A stretch of 64,000 nt of DNA. It comes from Xenopus tropicalis (taxonomy: Eukaryota > Chordata > Amphibia > Anura > Pipidae). The number at the start of each line of letters is the position of its first letter. Position 1 is the stretch's first letter. Below the pieces are notes generated by a model that worked only from the letters and a program-made list of their open reading frames with translations, was not told where the DNA came from and did no database searches. Shown one piece after another: positions 12,648-26,017 of this stretch. Location of the stretch: assembly GCF_000004195.4 (NCBI RefSeq), contig NC_030679.2, positions 33,841,712-33,905,711 on the forward strand, written 5' to 3'. The position numbers were made by a program, and so were the translations under genes.

Positions 12648-12890
12648 TAGTGATGGGCGAAACGTTTTGCCAGGCATGGATTTGCGCGAATTTCTGCGTT
12701 TCGCCACTGGTGGATTGTTTCGCGAAATGGATGAAAAAATTTGCCGCAGAAAAATTCGGCGCACATCCAAAAATATAGTCGCAGGCGTCAAAAGAATAGT
12801 CGCGGGAGACAATTTTTTCCGCTCTACATTTTCGCTGTTTATTGGTGAATTTATTGGCGAAGTGAAACGGGACAGATTTGCTCATCACTA
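12648..12890 (+). mobile_element. hAT MITE, TAGTGATG family, full copy
   Basis: A 243-bp full-length copy: left end TAGTGATGGGCGAAACG with CCAGGCATGGATTTGCG, right end GGGACAGATTTGCTCATCAC then TA. The interior has TTTCGC/GCGAAA pairs. Flanks ATGACCAT and ATGGGGTA are not a convincing duplication. Three overlapping frames inside it are shadows. Confidence 0.85.
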
Positions 12891-14333
12891 ATGGGGTATA
12901 GTTTTCCTTTAACTAAAGAAGCAATGCCTTTAAACATTCTATGAAGAAACTATCAGTTAACCCATTGAAGCAACTTGCAAACAGACAGATACTTCTCTTC
13001 ATAATAAAAATGTACATTATATCACAACTTTGATTTGAGTTTAAATTCAGTCATTCTAAATTCAGTCTATTCATAAGAATTCAATTCAATTATATACTAC
13101 AAGATACACTTTTCACAGCAGGCAACCACTTGGATCCAATATGCACATTTAGCGGAAAGCTGTTTTTTAAGTTAAAAAAAAAGCCTTGTGGTAGCCATTG
13201 CCACAATCCTAAGGGTCAGTGCATTAAGTAGCAAAAATGATCTTCATTAGCCTAATAGTAGGGTCACTAAGAACGATGTTTTATGTTGCATACTGGTACT
13301 GGTAGCTTGCTATAAGGAACAAGTACACACAGATACAGTTTGTTCCTTTGTTTGTTCATTGACAAATATAATATGTATTTGTAGGTAAGAGATGGTATCA
13401 CGTTGCTGCCTGAGTGAAACAATATTTTATGGACTCAATTTCCCGCTATGCTTTACTAAGAAATGCTCTGCAGTGTGGCTAACACCATAGGAAATGTGTC
13501 TTCCTCTTCCCAATCAATACGCTGTGGGGAACTCCTTCTCAGAAATGTCCCTAAAATAACTTCCTAATAACAGGAACATCATATACAAACCTTGCTTGGA
13601 TGCTAATTGCAGCTCAAATGGAAACACAAGGAGGCTCATTTACTAACCATCGACTTTTAATTTTAAACTCGATTCAAATTATTTTTTAAAAAGTTGCAGA
13701 GAAAAAATGCTGCTGAGATTAACTATTTACTATTACTGACAATTCGCCAAATTAAGCTTGCCGAGTTCATGTAGCAGAGGCAGAGGTCCCTTCCCTTTCC
13801 TTGAAGTTCTTTCTTTTGTATTGAAACTTTAGAGATTTCACTGGGTTTTGTCTGAAATTTGGGACTTTTCCGAATTCTCTCATTTTGATAAAGTCAAGAT
13901 TTTAGCATCAACAATTTAAAAAAGTTGAGTTTTTACTACTTTTCTCGGAGTAACATTTCCTTTCAACTTTTTTTTTGTAAATATCAGACATTCGGGAAAA
14001 CAAATTTAGTCAATAAATTAATAATTTTTTTTAAAAAAGAGAGAGAAATGATGGAGTATATTTGGCCCCTAATGTCACAAATGCAAGGTAGTCTTGCCTT
14101 TGTACAACACACTCAAGTACATAATGTTTATACAGGGAAGTAGTTATTTGTCACTCTTTGAGGAGAAGCACAAAGCCGTAGGCTTCTCAAAGGGGACATT
14201 CACATGGAATAGATATTAAGGCAAAACTAATGTACAAAAGGCACACCCTGTTCTATGTCTGTTCTATTTTATGTGAAATGTTTTTGAAAACTTGACTTTA
14301 TTAGTCTATAGCGGCTGTACAAGCAGTAGGTTG

Positions 14334-15066
14334 TTAAAGGGGTAGTTCACCTTCAAGTTAACTTTTAGTATGTTTTAGAATGACCAGTTCATAGAAATTT
14401 TCATTTTTTCAATCATTTTTTCATTTTTTTAACATTTCTTAATTATTTGCTGTTCTCTTCTGGCTTTTTCAAAAGGGGGTCACTGACCCCAGCAGCCAAA
14501 AAAACTATTGCTGTGTGAAGCTACAATTTCATTGTTATACAGGTATCGGACCCCTTATCTGGAAACCCGTTATCCAGAAAGCTCCGAATTACGGAAAGCC
14601 TGTCTCCCATAGACTCCATTTTAATCAAATAATTCAGAATTTTAAAACTGATTTCCTTTTTCTATGTAGAAATAAAACAGAACCTTGTAATTGATCCCAA
14701 CTAAGATATAATTAATCCTTATTGGATGCAAAACAATCCTATTGGGTTTAATTCATGTTTTATTTATTTTTTAGTATACTTAAGGTACTGAAATCCAAAT
14801 TACGGAAAGACCCCTTATCCGGAATACCCTTGGTCCCGAGCATTCTGGATAATGGGTCCTATACCTGTAGTTACTTTTTATTACTAATCATTCTATTCAG
14901 ACCTGCTCCTATTCCAGTTTTCTCATTTAAAGCACTGTCTGGTTGCTAGGGTAATTTGGATCCTAGCAGCCATATAGCTGCTTAAATTCCACACTGAAAC
15001 TGATGAGTTGCTGAATATAAAGTTAAATAATCAAAAACGTTAATTTTAGGTTAAAAAACACTTTAA
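14334..15066. mobile_element. TTAAAGG-ended (T2-like) element, host of a nested MITE
   Basis: The left end TTAAAGGGGTAGTTCACCTT and interior GGTTGCTAGGGTAATTTGG are typical of a common Xenopus T2-like repeat. The right limit is set at CACTTTAA (15059-15066) and is uncertain. It is interrupted by a TACAGGTA-type MITE at 14538-14869; the host reads across the gap as TTGTTA then GTTACTTTTTATTAC. Confidence 0.65.
14538..14869. mobile_element. TACAGGTA-type MITE, full copy
   Basis: A 332-bp inverted-repeat element from TACAGGTATCGGACCCC to GGTCCTATACCTGTA. It contains the usual internal landmarks: TTATCTGGAAACCCGTTATC, CTTGTAATTGATCCCAAC and AAACAATCCTATTGGG. Ends bounded by TA fit a TA-targeting (mariner-like) MITE. 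About ten copies lie in this window. Confidence 0.88.
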
Positions 15067-15822
15067 TATGATTAGTAAGAATATAGAGGGAAACAGAGAA
15101 TTCCATCATGCCTCCATGTATTTCAATATACAGTATCTATTACTCTGTCTACCAGCTCCTACCTTGGGTTGACCTGGGCTGCTCCCCCAATAATAAGATG
15201 TTTATATTGTTGCATGACAATACATACTACAGCATGACCAAAACATTAAGACATAAATATACGTATGATAAACACCACGCACAACAGGCCACCTTTTCTA
15301 TAATATATTAAGTCCCAAGTAATTCTAGTGTGTAATTAGATTTTTGTATTGGTGCTATGTACCCCATGACTGTATTTATATTAAGGCCATTACAGACACT
15401 CTATACCCTGCACCGTCATGCACATTATATTGTACTTTATATCTAATAAAGGTTTCAATGTTAAAAGAAAAACAACTATGATAGATGCTGGATGCTTTTG
15501 TTCAGCAGCAGCTGGAGGGACTCTGGCTCAACTTGCCTGTATATAATCATCCTTTTCCTATTCTGCATTGCACAGATACCCAGTGTTGTCCTGTTTTCCA
15601 AAGCAATTTAGGATTTGAAGACATGCTAAGAAAGAGATAATCCGCCAGCTAATTTATTTCAAACTATGTTTAGTTGCTATGGTCAGCAAAATATTTACAG
15701 TTTTTTCTGCACTCAGACAGTTAACCACATTTATTTATCACTGTTGTATCTTTATTTGACACGTTATCACTCTCATTTTTTACATTTTATTTTAAATCAA
15801 ACAGAATTTTGTCCGTAAATCA

Positions 15823-16146
<324 letters not shown>

Positions 16147-17749
16147 TCAGCAAACGCCATGCTCGCTGGTTGGATCTTAAATCAAGTCTAGGCCATATCT
16201 GTTGTAACAATGCCATGAACCCAATATATACAGTAGTACTCTGCTTAGATTTAAATAGTTAATATAGATCCTATGTATTCAAATTCCTTAATGATTCCAC
16301 AAGAAAAGCCTCCATCATAGACATTCACTTAACAATATACTGTATATGTTTTCACTTGGAAATATGGAATTAGCATTTTTTAATGTGATAACTGAGTGGG
16401 CAAATTTGCACAGCCTGGCAAGAACAGAAAGCAGACGGATTTCTAAGGCTGCAAGGTGATGCTGTTGCTTTAACACCTTAGAGGATATTTCTATTTTTGC
16501 AGACACTGGAACCTTCTGGCTTTTTATGTGTAATGTCACATGTATTTGTAGCATCGTAGGAGCCGGGCTAGATAATTATAAATAATTATAATGATGCTAT
16601 GCTGGTGCCTGCAGTTTGCAGATAGAGACAAATGAGTGTATGGTGCTGTGCAGTAAAAATGTGAATATTGCATAAAATTATGAGGATGCTTTGTACCAAT
16701 AAATATGCTACCAAAACATGAAACAGAAGAATGCTACAGGAGAACAAATCTGCTTACATAGGACAAAATTGTACAGCATAGGGTTCAAAAGGCCATCTTA
16801 ATTTGGGGCAGAAGATTTATAGTTACAAGTAATTATGGATGGTCTAATTTACCAGTTCCTCATTACTATGCTAACATCACTAAATCATACTGCTACCTTA
16901 TGTATAATTTAGGTGGACTACCAACATTCACCATTTCACATTTCATATTTTGGTCAGTAAATACTAAAAAAGCATAGCTACTGGATAACATAAATAGGTT
17001 TATGCATTTAAGATTAAATGTTTAGTGAAACTTATTGCCAAAGCAACTCTTGTTTGTAAAAAAAACCAAACACACACCACAAAATATAATAGTTTTCCGT
17101 ATAAAAAATACTTTTTTATTTGTAAAATTCGGACCTGTGCATGGGTTTAAAATGGACAAGTGCACGGTTGGACTGTCCTACCAGCGAACCCTGCAGCTCT
17201 CTACTTGCCATTAGTCTTATCAGCCTGCGGCACCACAGGTTGAGGGGTATTGTCCAGGGTGTTTAGCGGTGGAATTGGCAGGGCATAATTATCATCACTG
17301 AGCACCAGAGCCACCCTTGAGATCAGGTTCTCTGGTGGGCCCTAAGTAGTCCATTCTGACATTGGATAAGTGGGATCATTATGGAAGGGACATATAATAT
17401 TATGTATATGTAAAAGAGTGTAGGGAGCCTAAAAGGTGCCATTATAATGTACGCTCTTGTGAGCGCATCCCTTTATCTGTTAATGTCCGTTTATTATAAA
17501 TATGTCTGTAATGTAAAGTACTGCCTATCTTGTCTTCACTATATGTGATGAAGATGAGGGTGCCCATTAGTACCCAGCTCCCCATTCCTGACTAAATTTT
17601 TCATCTTCCAAATGTACATGTGTGTACATCTATTCTGCATACAATCTACTGTGAACTAAAACACTTCCAAATCAAATGCCAACAATGCCCACTTAAGAAT
17701 TTAGAGTCAGGGGTTATGAGGGGTTTGAGGAATGATACAAAGCAACACG

Positions 17750-18048
17750 TAAAGGTGGCCACACACATGGCGATCTGTGATCTTCGTCAGACCCGCCACT
17801 AACCTTCAGGGCTGAAATAGCAGATAAGGAGGTAGAAACAATAGGATTTCTACCTCCTTCTGCCGATTTAGCCGTGACGGCAGATTTTGCTCAGGCGCCT
17901 TCTATGGCACCCAATCAAAATCTTTTGACTTGGCCGATCAGCGAGTCGACCAATATCAGCAGCCTCCTGCGATACCGGTCGACTCGCCGACTTGCCATAC
18001 ACGCACCGAATATTGTACGATATTATCGGTGCGTGTATGGCCAGCTTA
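17750..18048 (+). mobile_element. TAAAGGTGGCCACACAC-ended MITE
   Basis: A 299-bp element with left end TAAAGGTGGCCACACACATG and right end GTGTATGGCCAGCTTA, ends in inverted orientation to each other. The interior holds GAGGTAGAAACAATAGGATT then TTCTACCTCC (a local hairpin) and CGACTCGCCGACTTGCC. A second copy in the opposite orientation is at 62254-62574. Confidence 0.82.
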
Positions 18049-18915
18049 AGTATACAATGCAAGCTACCTGTAATCTTTGTGTTGGCACTTTCATCAATCA
18101 TTTACATCAACAATAGCTGCAAGTTGGACATTTTCTCCCAATGGCTAAGCACAGATGTTTTTAGCTTGGTATCCTACATGAACCAATAAAAATGCACTAC
18201 TAAAGCAGCATCAGTCACTGAGTACGGAGTTCAGTTGGCAAAATACAGTAGTTAACACTAGGCAGAAAAGGCAAGTTTACTAGACTGACAACACTACAGT
18301 TAAGGCAAAAACTATAAAAAGTAATCTCCGCAACAAAGAAACTTGAAATGCTTCTGGAATCCCATTAAGCTCACACAGGAAAAGTTCTTGTACTTGTAAG
18401 CTGGAGCTGATTATAGCTGATTGTATTGTTATTATAATAAGTAAGATTTTCTGCAAAGCTGATGAAGGATTTGAGAAACCTACTTCTCAGGCTAATTCTG
18501 AATCTGAATCTTTTTCACACAATTATGAAGATTCTAGAAGGACTAAATTCTGTGGAATTTTTGATAGCGTGCTTTACTTACTAATAACATCTGATGATAA
18601 ATGTTTCACTATTTGAAATAGTTTTGGGGAACTGTAGGTAACTGTGCGCATTTGTCGTGGTCCACCTGTCACATCTACTTGTACTTTAGGTATGTTTTTC
18701 ATAAATTACTATGGGAAGTAGTGACAATAAAGTCGACAATAAAGAGATGGGTTTTGGCTACTACAATCCCCTTTGTGACACTGACCTACAGTTAAATGGT
18801 GAGATTCTATAAACATATGCTGATGCTGTATGGTAGCAAACATAATGAGACCTTATAGTTGGATATTACAATCTCCACACAACTTGTAGTACAGATGATG
18901 GCAACATCTCATTAA

Positions 18916-19366
18916 TAGTGATGAGCAAAATGTTTCGGCAGGCATGGATTCGCGGCGAATTTCCGCGTTTCGCCATTGGCGGATTGTTTCACGAAACGGA
19001 TGAAAAAATTTGCCACGTGTCCTAAAATTGTCGCCCGCGACAAAAGTATAGCCGCGGGCGACAAAAGATTCACTAGTGATGAGCGAATCTGTCCCGTTTC
19101 GCTTCGCTGAGAAATAAGTGAATCTTTCAAAAGATTCGCGAAACGCTGAAAAATTCACGAAACGGTGAAAATGTTGCGCGTCAAAAAAAAATTGTCGCGC
19201 TCTGCTATTGTTTTGTCGCCGGGGGCTATTCTTTTGTCGCGCAGCGAATTTTTCCGTGGCAAAGTTTTTCATTCGTTTCGCGAAACAATCCACTAATGAC
19301 GAAACGCGGAAATTCGCCACAAATCCATGCCTGGCAAAACATTTTGCCCATCACTACTCATCACTA
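18916..19366 (+). mobile_element. hAT MITE, TAGTGATG family, outer copy of a nest
   Basis: The left end TAGTGATGAGCAAAATG starts at 18916, and a right end CTCATCACTA finishes at 19366. The flanking 8-mer CTCATTAA is exact at 18908-18915 and 19367-19374, proving a single insertion of the whole unit. Inside it sits a second copy (19074-19356) in reverse orientation. Confidence 0.85.
19074..19356 (-). mobile_element. hAT MITE, TAGTGATG family, inner reversed copy
   Basis: A complete 283-bp copy running TAGTGATGAGCGAATCTG to CATGCCTGG...CCCATCACTA, reversed relative to its host. Flanks AGATTCAC and CTCATCAC share only the last four bases, so the target duplication is unclear and recombination between ends is possible. 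Confidence 0.75.
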
Positions 19367-19382
19367 CTCATTAACTCTAAAG

Positions 19383-19682
19383 CAGGGGTCCCCAACCTTT
19401 CTTACTTGTGAGCCACAGTCAAATGTAAAAAGAGCAACACAAGCAGCATATAAGTTCATGGAGGTGCCAAATAAGGGCTAAGATTGGCTATTAGGCAGCC
19501 TCTATGCACACTATCAGCTTACAGGGGGCTTTATTTGGTAGTAAATCTTGTTTTTATTTAACCAAAACTTGCCCCCAAGTCAGGAATTCAAAAATAACTA
19601 CCTGGTCTGGGGGCACTGAGAGCAACATCCAAGGGGTTGGGGAGCAACATGTTGCCCCTGAGCCACTGGTTGGGGATCACTG
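19383..19682 (+). mobile_element. hAT MITE, CAGGGGTCCCCAACC ends
   Basis: A 300-bp element with ends CAGGGGTCCCCAACCTTT and GGTTGGGGATCACTG, the classic Charlie-like hAT terminus. The 8-bp flanks are CTCTAAAG and CTCTAGAG (7 of 8). The interior has GAGCAACATGTTGCCCC and GAGCCACTGG. It lies 16 bp from the nested pair ending at 19366. Confidence 0.88.
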
Positions 19683-21342
19683 CTCTAGAGGGAGACAATG
19701 TTACTACTGAAATATATCCTTACATTTGTCACTCTATTAATATGTTTATATTCATATTTTTAACTGCTGGTTACTAAACATTACCATTAGAACTTAACAA
19801 CAAAATTAAAGTCATATCCTTAAATTGCTGCCGGTCAGCTTAAGCCTGTGAACATGCTAAAGTTTGAGAGATTTCGATTTTCTTCCCCTAGTGCTGAATT
19901 ATTACGGTAACTTAGTTGAACTTTTTTTAAGAATATGATGGTGATGGTTTATCTAAAATCTGAAAGATCAAGAAAAAAAAGGTAGGAAAAATGCAAATAT
20001 TGCAAATAATATTTTTACAGACTAGATTCAAGATGTACAGTTATTTTCTTTCTGAAGTATTAGATTTTTGCTTTACCTGGGGATGAACGCACCTCATACA
20101 TAATTTACACAGAGAACTTCAAGTGGAATAGAGGAAGAGGGAACGCAGAATATGAAGGGTAGGTGAGAAGAAAACAGGATTCCAGGTCAGATATGGGTTT
20201 GCAATTTAATGAAAAAGTTCAGCAAAGCTATACGATGTAGTTGAAATGCTTTATTCCTCTTCTGTTAGAATTATTTTTCTGTTTCTAAACTTCTGCCTTC
20301 TTATATGTGTAAATAATCCCTGTTAATCTCTGCTTAGTGTGTTCAGCTGCAACATCGATCATCGGCCACAGTGGTGCAGCAGTAATTCATCTACAACACA
20401 CATTTCTGCACTGGGTTTTCACATTGTTTTTTCATATACTCACACAATTCCAGCACAAGCATGCCAATGCCATTCATTTTAATGCTGTGCAAACATCTAG
20501 TAGATATCTTCGTGTACTTTTTCCCCCTATAAAGAAATCCACAAACTGTCCAATATCCACAATACATGGCTATTTGGCTTGACAGCCGGCCACACATGTT
20601 CCATAAATTCCCCCAAAATATCAGTTTAAGTGATAGGAAACCCACCTAGCAAATGCTTCTTAAATTTAGAACAGCTCCATTAGCTAAAGAGTCAGCTTTC
20701 CCCTTTGTGTAAAAAAGTGTTTAAGTCAAATTCAGTTCATTGGAACCTCTTAGAGAAAAAATGAAGATATATGTAAACAGTCTTAAGGCTTTAGTAAAGC
20801 CTGCGTTTGGATTGAGGGACATTGTAAAGTTTTGCCAGCTCGGGTAAAGCTAGATCCTATACATTTGGAGGAGAACATAGTTATGGTTATTTAGTAAGGA
20901 GCACAGAGCTCCACTAAGAAGTGTGTGAGGGGTTTGTACCAAAGTGTTAGTACCCCCAATTTAGGAAACTTTTAGACTGAGGGTACATTTCCAGCAGTCT
21001 TCATGAGACTGTGCCCTGTAACTGCTGGTCTGTTTGCACCAGTAAAGGAACCATAGCAATAAATCAACACATAGATCTGTTTAGCCTAAAGATTACTGCA
21101 GGTGGCACATTGAAAGTTAATCTGATTGGTTGCTTTGGGTAACTTCAATGGAGCACAATTGTAAATTGTATTAATTGTGTCCAACTTAAAGGTTACAATG
21201 GAAAAGTCATCATACATTGCTAGAGGGTGAGGAGGCTACCAACTGTTGGCTTCAGATCGGCGAGATATACAGTATACTTAGTAAAAAAAAGCAGTTGGTC
21301 TATTTTTGGGGTGGCTGAGCCTTCCTAAATGCAGTGGTACAC

Positions 21343-21441
21343 GGGGAGATTAGTCGCCCTACGACAAATCTTTGTCACGGGCGACTAATCTCCCCACAAT
21401 GCCATCCCACCGGCTAGAATGTAAATCCCCGGTGGGATGGC
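21343..21441. repeat. Double-hairpin repeat unit
   Basis: Two adjacent perfect palindromes: GGGGAGATTAGTCGCCC at 21343-21359 pairs with 21379-21395 (17 bp), and GCCATCCCACCGG at 21401-21413 pairs with 21429-21441 (13 bp). I recognise this as the core of a Xenopus MITE; outer ends are not clear. Confidence 0.75.
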
Positions 21442-22331
21442 ATACGCGTCGCTGAGATGTCCTGCAGTCGCCTGAAGTCTCAAGACAACTAGGGACATCT
21501 TATAATACAAAGCTGAAACAACATTGTCACCAGATAACCAGGCCCCTGACCGTTGCATGCTGTAGCACACATGAAATTCCCCGCACAAATGCAACTTTGG
21601 TACTGACAACTAATGCTTGCCAACAGGCCAGGGGCGACACCTCCAATCACTCCATTATAAATTCAGCCCTGACTCTCTTATATGATTCCAATTTTTCTTC
21701 ATTTGTGTAGGCTGTTATGATTTGGCATTATATTCCCATTTAAATTTAAAAAATATTTATATGTTTTTCCCATTCCTGTTACTGGTGCATCAGATTATAT
21801 TGTTGGCTTCTTAGTCAAGAAACTTGCATGCAGATATTAGAAAATGTTGATTTTCAGATATGGTTTAGTGCAAAAATACATAGCAACAACCAATCTAATT
21901 GAAATATTACTTTGAAAGGTTTACTTTTTCATTAGGTGTTTTCGTTAACTTGGCAACTGCTGTATATGTAATTAATTAATTTTGAAGTATTTATCTGCTT
22001 CTGCGATGTTGATTTGCGTGTGATGTTAAAATGATGGGAAAGAAGATACATTTAATGTGGAGGTGGCAGCTCTAATTACAGCCCATAGATACACTCTCAT
22101 AATTATTACCCATGGACACATGTACTCTCAGTTTCAATGATTTTAAATATTTGTAAATGAAATTGCAACGCAATTGAAAGCTGTTTTTGTGTGTCCTTTG
22201 CCATTCCCTTTTCATTTTGACAAATTATAGAACTAATCCCCTCAAATGTAATAAAAGACACAAAGTTTGTCCATGTGTAGTAACCCATAGCGACCAATAA
22301 GATGCTTGCTTAAGAACACAGTAAATTCTAC

Positions 22332-22776
22332 TAGTGATGAGTGAATCTAGCCCATATCGTTCCTCCGAAAAATACGAAAACTCTGCGGACTGCCGAAAAT
22401 TGCGTGCAGTAATTTCTACTAGTGATGAGCGAATCTGGGGCGGTTTGCTTTTCTGAAAAATTTTCTTTGAAAAGATTTGCAAAACAGCAAAAATGTCACA
22501 TGCAAAAAAAAAATAGTTGCACGTGCCATTTTTGTTGACACGCGCGACAATTTTTTGACGCGTGCGACAATTCTTTTGGCGTGCATCATTTTTTTTACGC
22601 GTGCAACAATTTTTTGCCGTGCGTCAACAAAAAATAATGCATGTCAAAAAAAGACATGCATCATATTTTTTGCCTGTGCGTCATTGTTTTTATGTGGTCG
22701 ACATAAAAACCACCAATGGCGAAACATGGAAATTCGTCACAAATCCATGCCTGGTGAATTATTTCGCCCGTCACTA
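22332..22776 (-). mobile_element. hAT MITE, TAGTGATG family, with duplicated terminus
   Basis: A complete 445-bp unit, reverse orientation, flanked by the exact 8-mer AATTCTAC at 22324-22331 and 22777-22784. The terminus TAGTGATGAG occurs twice, at 22332 and at 22420, each preceded by a version of ATTCTAC. The 88 bp between differ in sequence (CCCATATCGTTCC). The core is rich in variants of GCGCGACAATTTTTTG. Confidence 0.82.
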
Positions 22777-22785
22777 AATTCTACC

Positions 22786-23050
22786 TGCTGATTGGTTTAC
22801 ACCATTGGTGCACATAAACAAACCAAGGGCACACATACATGTTAGGTCACATCAGCCAATCAACGGACAAGGTGATCTCTGAGGGAGCATACAGACCATC
22901 ACAAAATGGTGGCTCAAGGAACAATACGAAAAGGGAAATATTTACTAATATATATCCCAGCTTGGTAAGATTCTTTCATAGGACACTTAATATGATATAA
23001 ATTATCTGTTGGTTAAGTATTCATTCTGGAGATATAGTTTTCTTGGAGAC
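22786..23050 (+). mobile_element. Fragment of TTAAAGG-ended element (same family as 32978-33460)
   Basis: It shares ACATACATGTTAGG-type and AATGGTGGCTCAAGGA segments and the end GATATAGTTTTC with 32978-33460, but lacks the left end and the terminal CCTTTAA. It directly follows the hAT MITE. Confidence 0.7.
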
Positions 23051-24230
23051 AATGGCTCAGTCAGGGTAACAATTGGGGAGAACAACAATTAGTTCTCCTG
23101 GATACACCTGAAAGCCCAGCTCAAAGGAATGCTGTTCTAGATATTCTTGATCTGAATGTTTGATATATTGATATTTTTCTATTTTTGTGCAAATTCCATA
23201 AGCTAAAGGTGATACTCACAAAAGGCTGGACCTTCAAAAGGGGTCCTGGCCAAAAAAACAGACTTTGAAGTGTGGCCTGAGCTAAAAAGGTTGACAGTCA
23301 CTACAATACAGCTTTGTAGTCTTAATATGGAATGAGGTTATGGTATTGGCTAAATTCACAGTCACCATATTATGCAGGGTTTTATTTGGCTGCCCTCTAT
23401 ATAATCTGTGGTTACTTTGCCGACTTCTGTATATAACAACATTCCCCCAAGGGGGGGAACAGCAATGTAGGAAAGGAGGGAAAATTATTTCTTGCTCCAG
23501 TATTTTTACAGACTGTCTGCTGAATCAGCTTTGTAGTAGGAGTTTAAACACCTACACTTTTGAGTTAATTTGGGTTGAAAGAAGACAACTGTCCATCATG
23601 TTCAACACTTTCTGAGTGATCCCACATTAGGAAAGAAAAATGGTGCCCTTGCATTCTCTCACTTGCTTGATTTATGTATCTGAAAGAGCTGCCTTTGGCC
23701 TATGTATGGGTTAACATTTGTATACTGTAAAAAAATACTGCTTTCTAAGACGTGTTTGGTCCATGTGACATGAACATTAAATATTGAAACTCATTTCATC
23801 CAACTTATTATATCTTACAACGTAGTTAGTAATCCTTGATATGCTGCAAATGACTCATTGGCTGCTATGGCAACCGAATGCTTTGATCATTTGAAATGTT
23901 TGTTTTATGCAATGTTATTATCTACGCCAGGTTGAATCATTTTTTAGAATTACCTTTTAAATATGGATACATAGGAAAGGCCTGATGGAACCCTGAGGCA
24001 GATTATATTTTTTTTTAGTGTCTCATTAATCTGAAGCAGAAGTGTATAGGAGACAGCATTACTTAGCAGAACTGGGATATTCATGTCCATTTCTACATGA
24101 CTAATACAGTACTATTTAAATTTTTAATTTGATATTCCTTATCAGCAAGGCATCCAATCATCTACAACTGCAGCAGGCAGCAAAACTAACAGTAAACCTA
24201 CTTGATAATGGAGACAATTCAAATGAATAA

Positions 24231-24453
24231 TTTTTGCCCTTGATCCCCCTCCTGCATGCCACTGTCCAGGTCGTGGCACCCTTTAAACAACTTTAAAATC
24301 AGTTTTCTGGCCAGAAATGGCTTTTCTAGGTTTTAAAGTTCGCCTTCCCATTGAAGTCTATGGGGTTCGCAAAGTTCGCGAATATTCGCGAGTTTTGGCG
24401 AAAGTCCGCGAACGGGTTCGCGAACATTTTTGGCGATGTTCGCTACATCCCTA
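24231..24453 (+). mobile_element. Solo right end of TAGGGATGTAGCGAAC-type hAT element
   Basis: It matches 28585-28810 closely (CCCTCCTGCATGCCACTGTC, then GTTCGCAAAGTTCGCG) and ends GTTCGCTACATCCCTA. The left end and the 40-bp tandem array are absent. Confidence 0.85.
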
Positions 24454-26017
24454 TTTACCTGCTGCCTGCTCAGGCTAATTGTCGTTCATCTGACTGTCCA
24501 AGTTTTTCTTTATTACATCTCTTTGGTTAAACAAGTTCTTTTAAAGCAGTATATTTTACTTAGCACCTTGGAGAAATGAAGAGGTCCCAGGTTAACAGTT
24601 AGATTCACTGGAGGGGGGGGGGTGCCTACCAAATTGGCATCCCCCAAGAAAAAATGACATTCCTTGTCCTTTAAAAATATTCAGTAATACTACACAATGA
24701 AAGTGTTACTTGTGCTTTTTATATGTAGCTATATGATGAACACAAGCGTGATTGAATAAAGTTTCTCCACAAGCCAGCATTACCAGGACACTTTTATTTA
24801 ACATTGGTACTGCAGATATGCAGCTAATGTGTGTGACAGCACACCCTTCCTTGCATAGGAAATATACCACGGCATGTACAAATGTGTATGATAGCTACAC
24901 ATAGTGTTATTTTATGCTCAAAAGCAGCTTGATTTGCAGAGGGTGGTACAAATCCCTGAGCATAAATTGTTGCCTGCAGTGGCAGTTTATAAATTGCTTC
25001 CCCATCCTGTAAATCTAGTTTTAAACATCTCAGGACAGTTATCCCCACAGGACAAGGGAGCTGACAGATTTTCTCAATAAGAGAGGTAAATGTACAGCAG
25101 ATAGTTGCTCTTATATAAGGGCTGTAAACTTCAGAAGGGATTAGAAAATATCCCAAACATCCCTAGTTACAGCAATAAGCATCTTTTCCTTCCCATGCCC
25201 TATATTTCTGTCTTAAAGGACCAGTAACACATACACAAGAATTAGTCACTGGAGTGCACAGTGACTAGTTATCTTAGGACATCATCATTGAAAATGAAAG
25301 GTATTTTCAAATGAAAATATAATGTGCATATTAATTGACATTTTGGGGTAGTGCTGGGCTGTTCATTTTGTGCAGAAGGCTCAACACTCAGTGCCAGTCA
25401 TTCGCAAACTCACTTCCCTCCTGCACCTCCACTGTGCAACTGTCCTAAATATGCAATACGTAATATACAATATGACATTTCAGAATCAGAGAGTCTCTAA
25501 AGAAGGAGCACTAAAATAATTAGGTTGAATGGTGAGAAATTGTGCATAGAAATAAAGGTTTTGGTTAGAGTTCGATCTTTCCACACTACAAATGCATTGT
25601 TTGTGTGAAACTATACGCTGATCTGAAACACTAAACTACACCAATGAGAGAAAGAACAATCTCTAGCTTGGATCCAATCAGCACTTAACATGAGCTGTGT
25701 TTCATAACCCAGTGGATAAGCATCATGTGAAAAAAAGGAAAGCTTTGAATCCCAGGGGCTCTTCTGGGACAGAACCCAAACCAGCCACCTGAAATAGGAT
25801 GAGAAGGTAGGATTATCAGGATCACTAGGATAAGTAATTGGGGCTGCCAGATCAATAGTGTCAAGATCACCCTCTGAGCTGAAATTATCAGGTATTTATT
25901 TAAGTGATGCTTTACAGGCAGAATATACATCATTCACATCAGTACCTGCGCCAGTGGATATTACAATCTTAGGTCCCTATCATATAAACACACAGTAAGG
26001 TTCATTAAATAAGGATC

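Noticed and set aside
18853..19320. A 155-codon minus-strand frame rich in F, R and N
   Set aside because: It lies wholly in nested MITEs; its composition comes from repeated TTTCGCGAA-like words.
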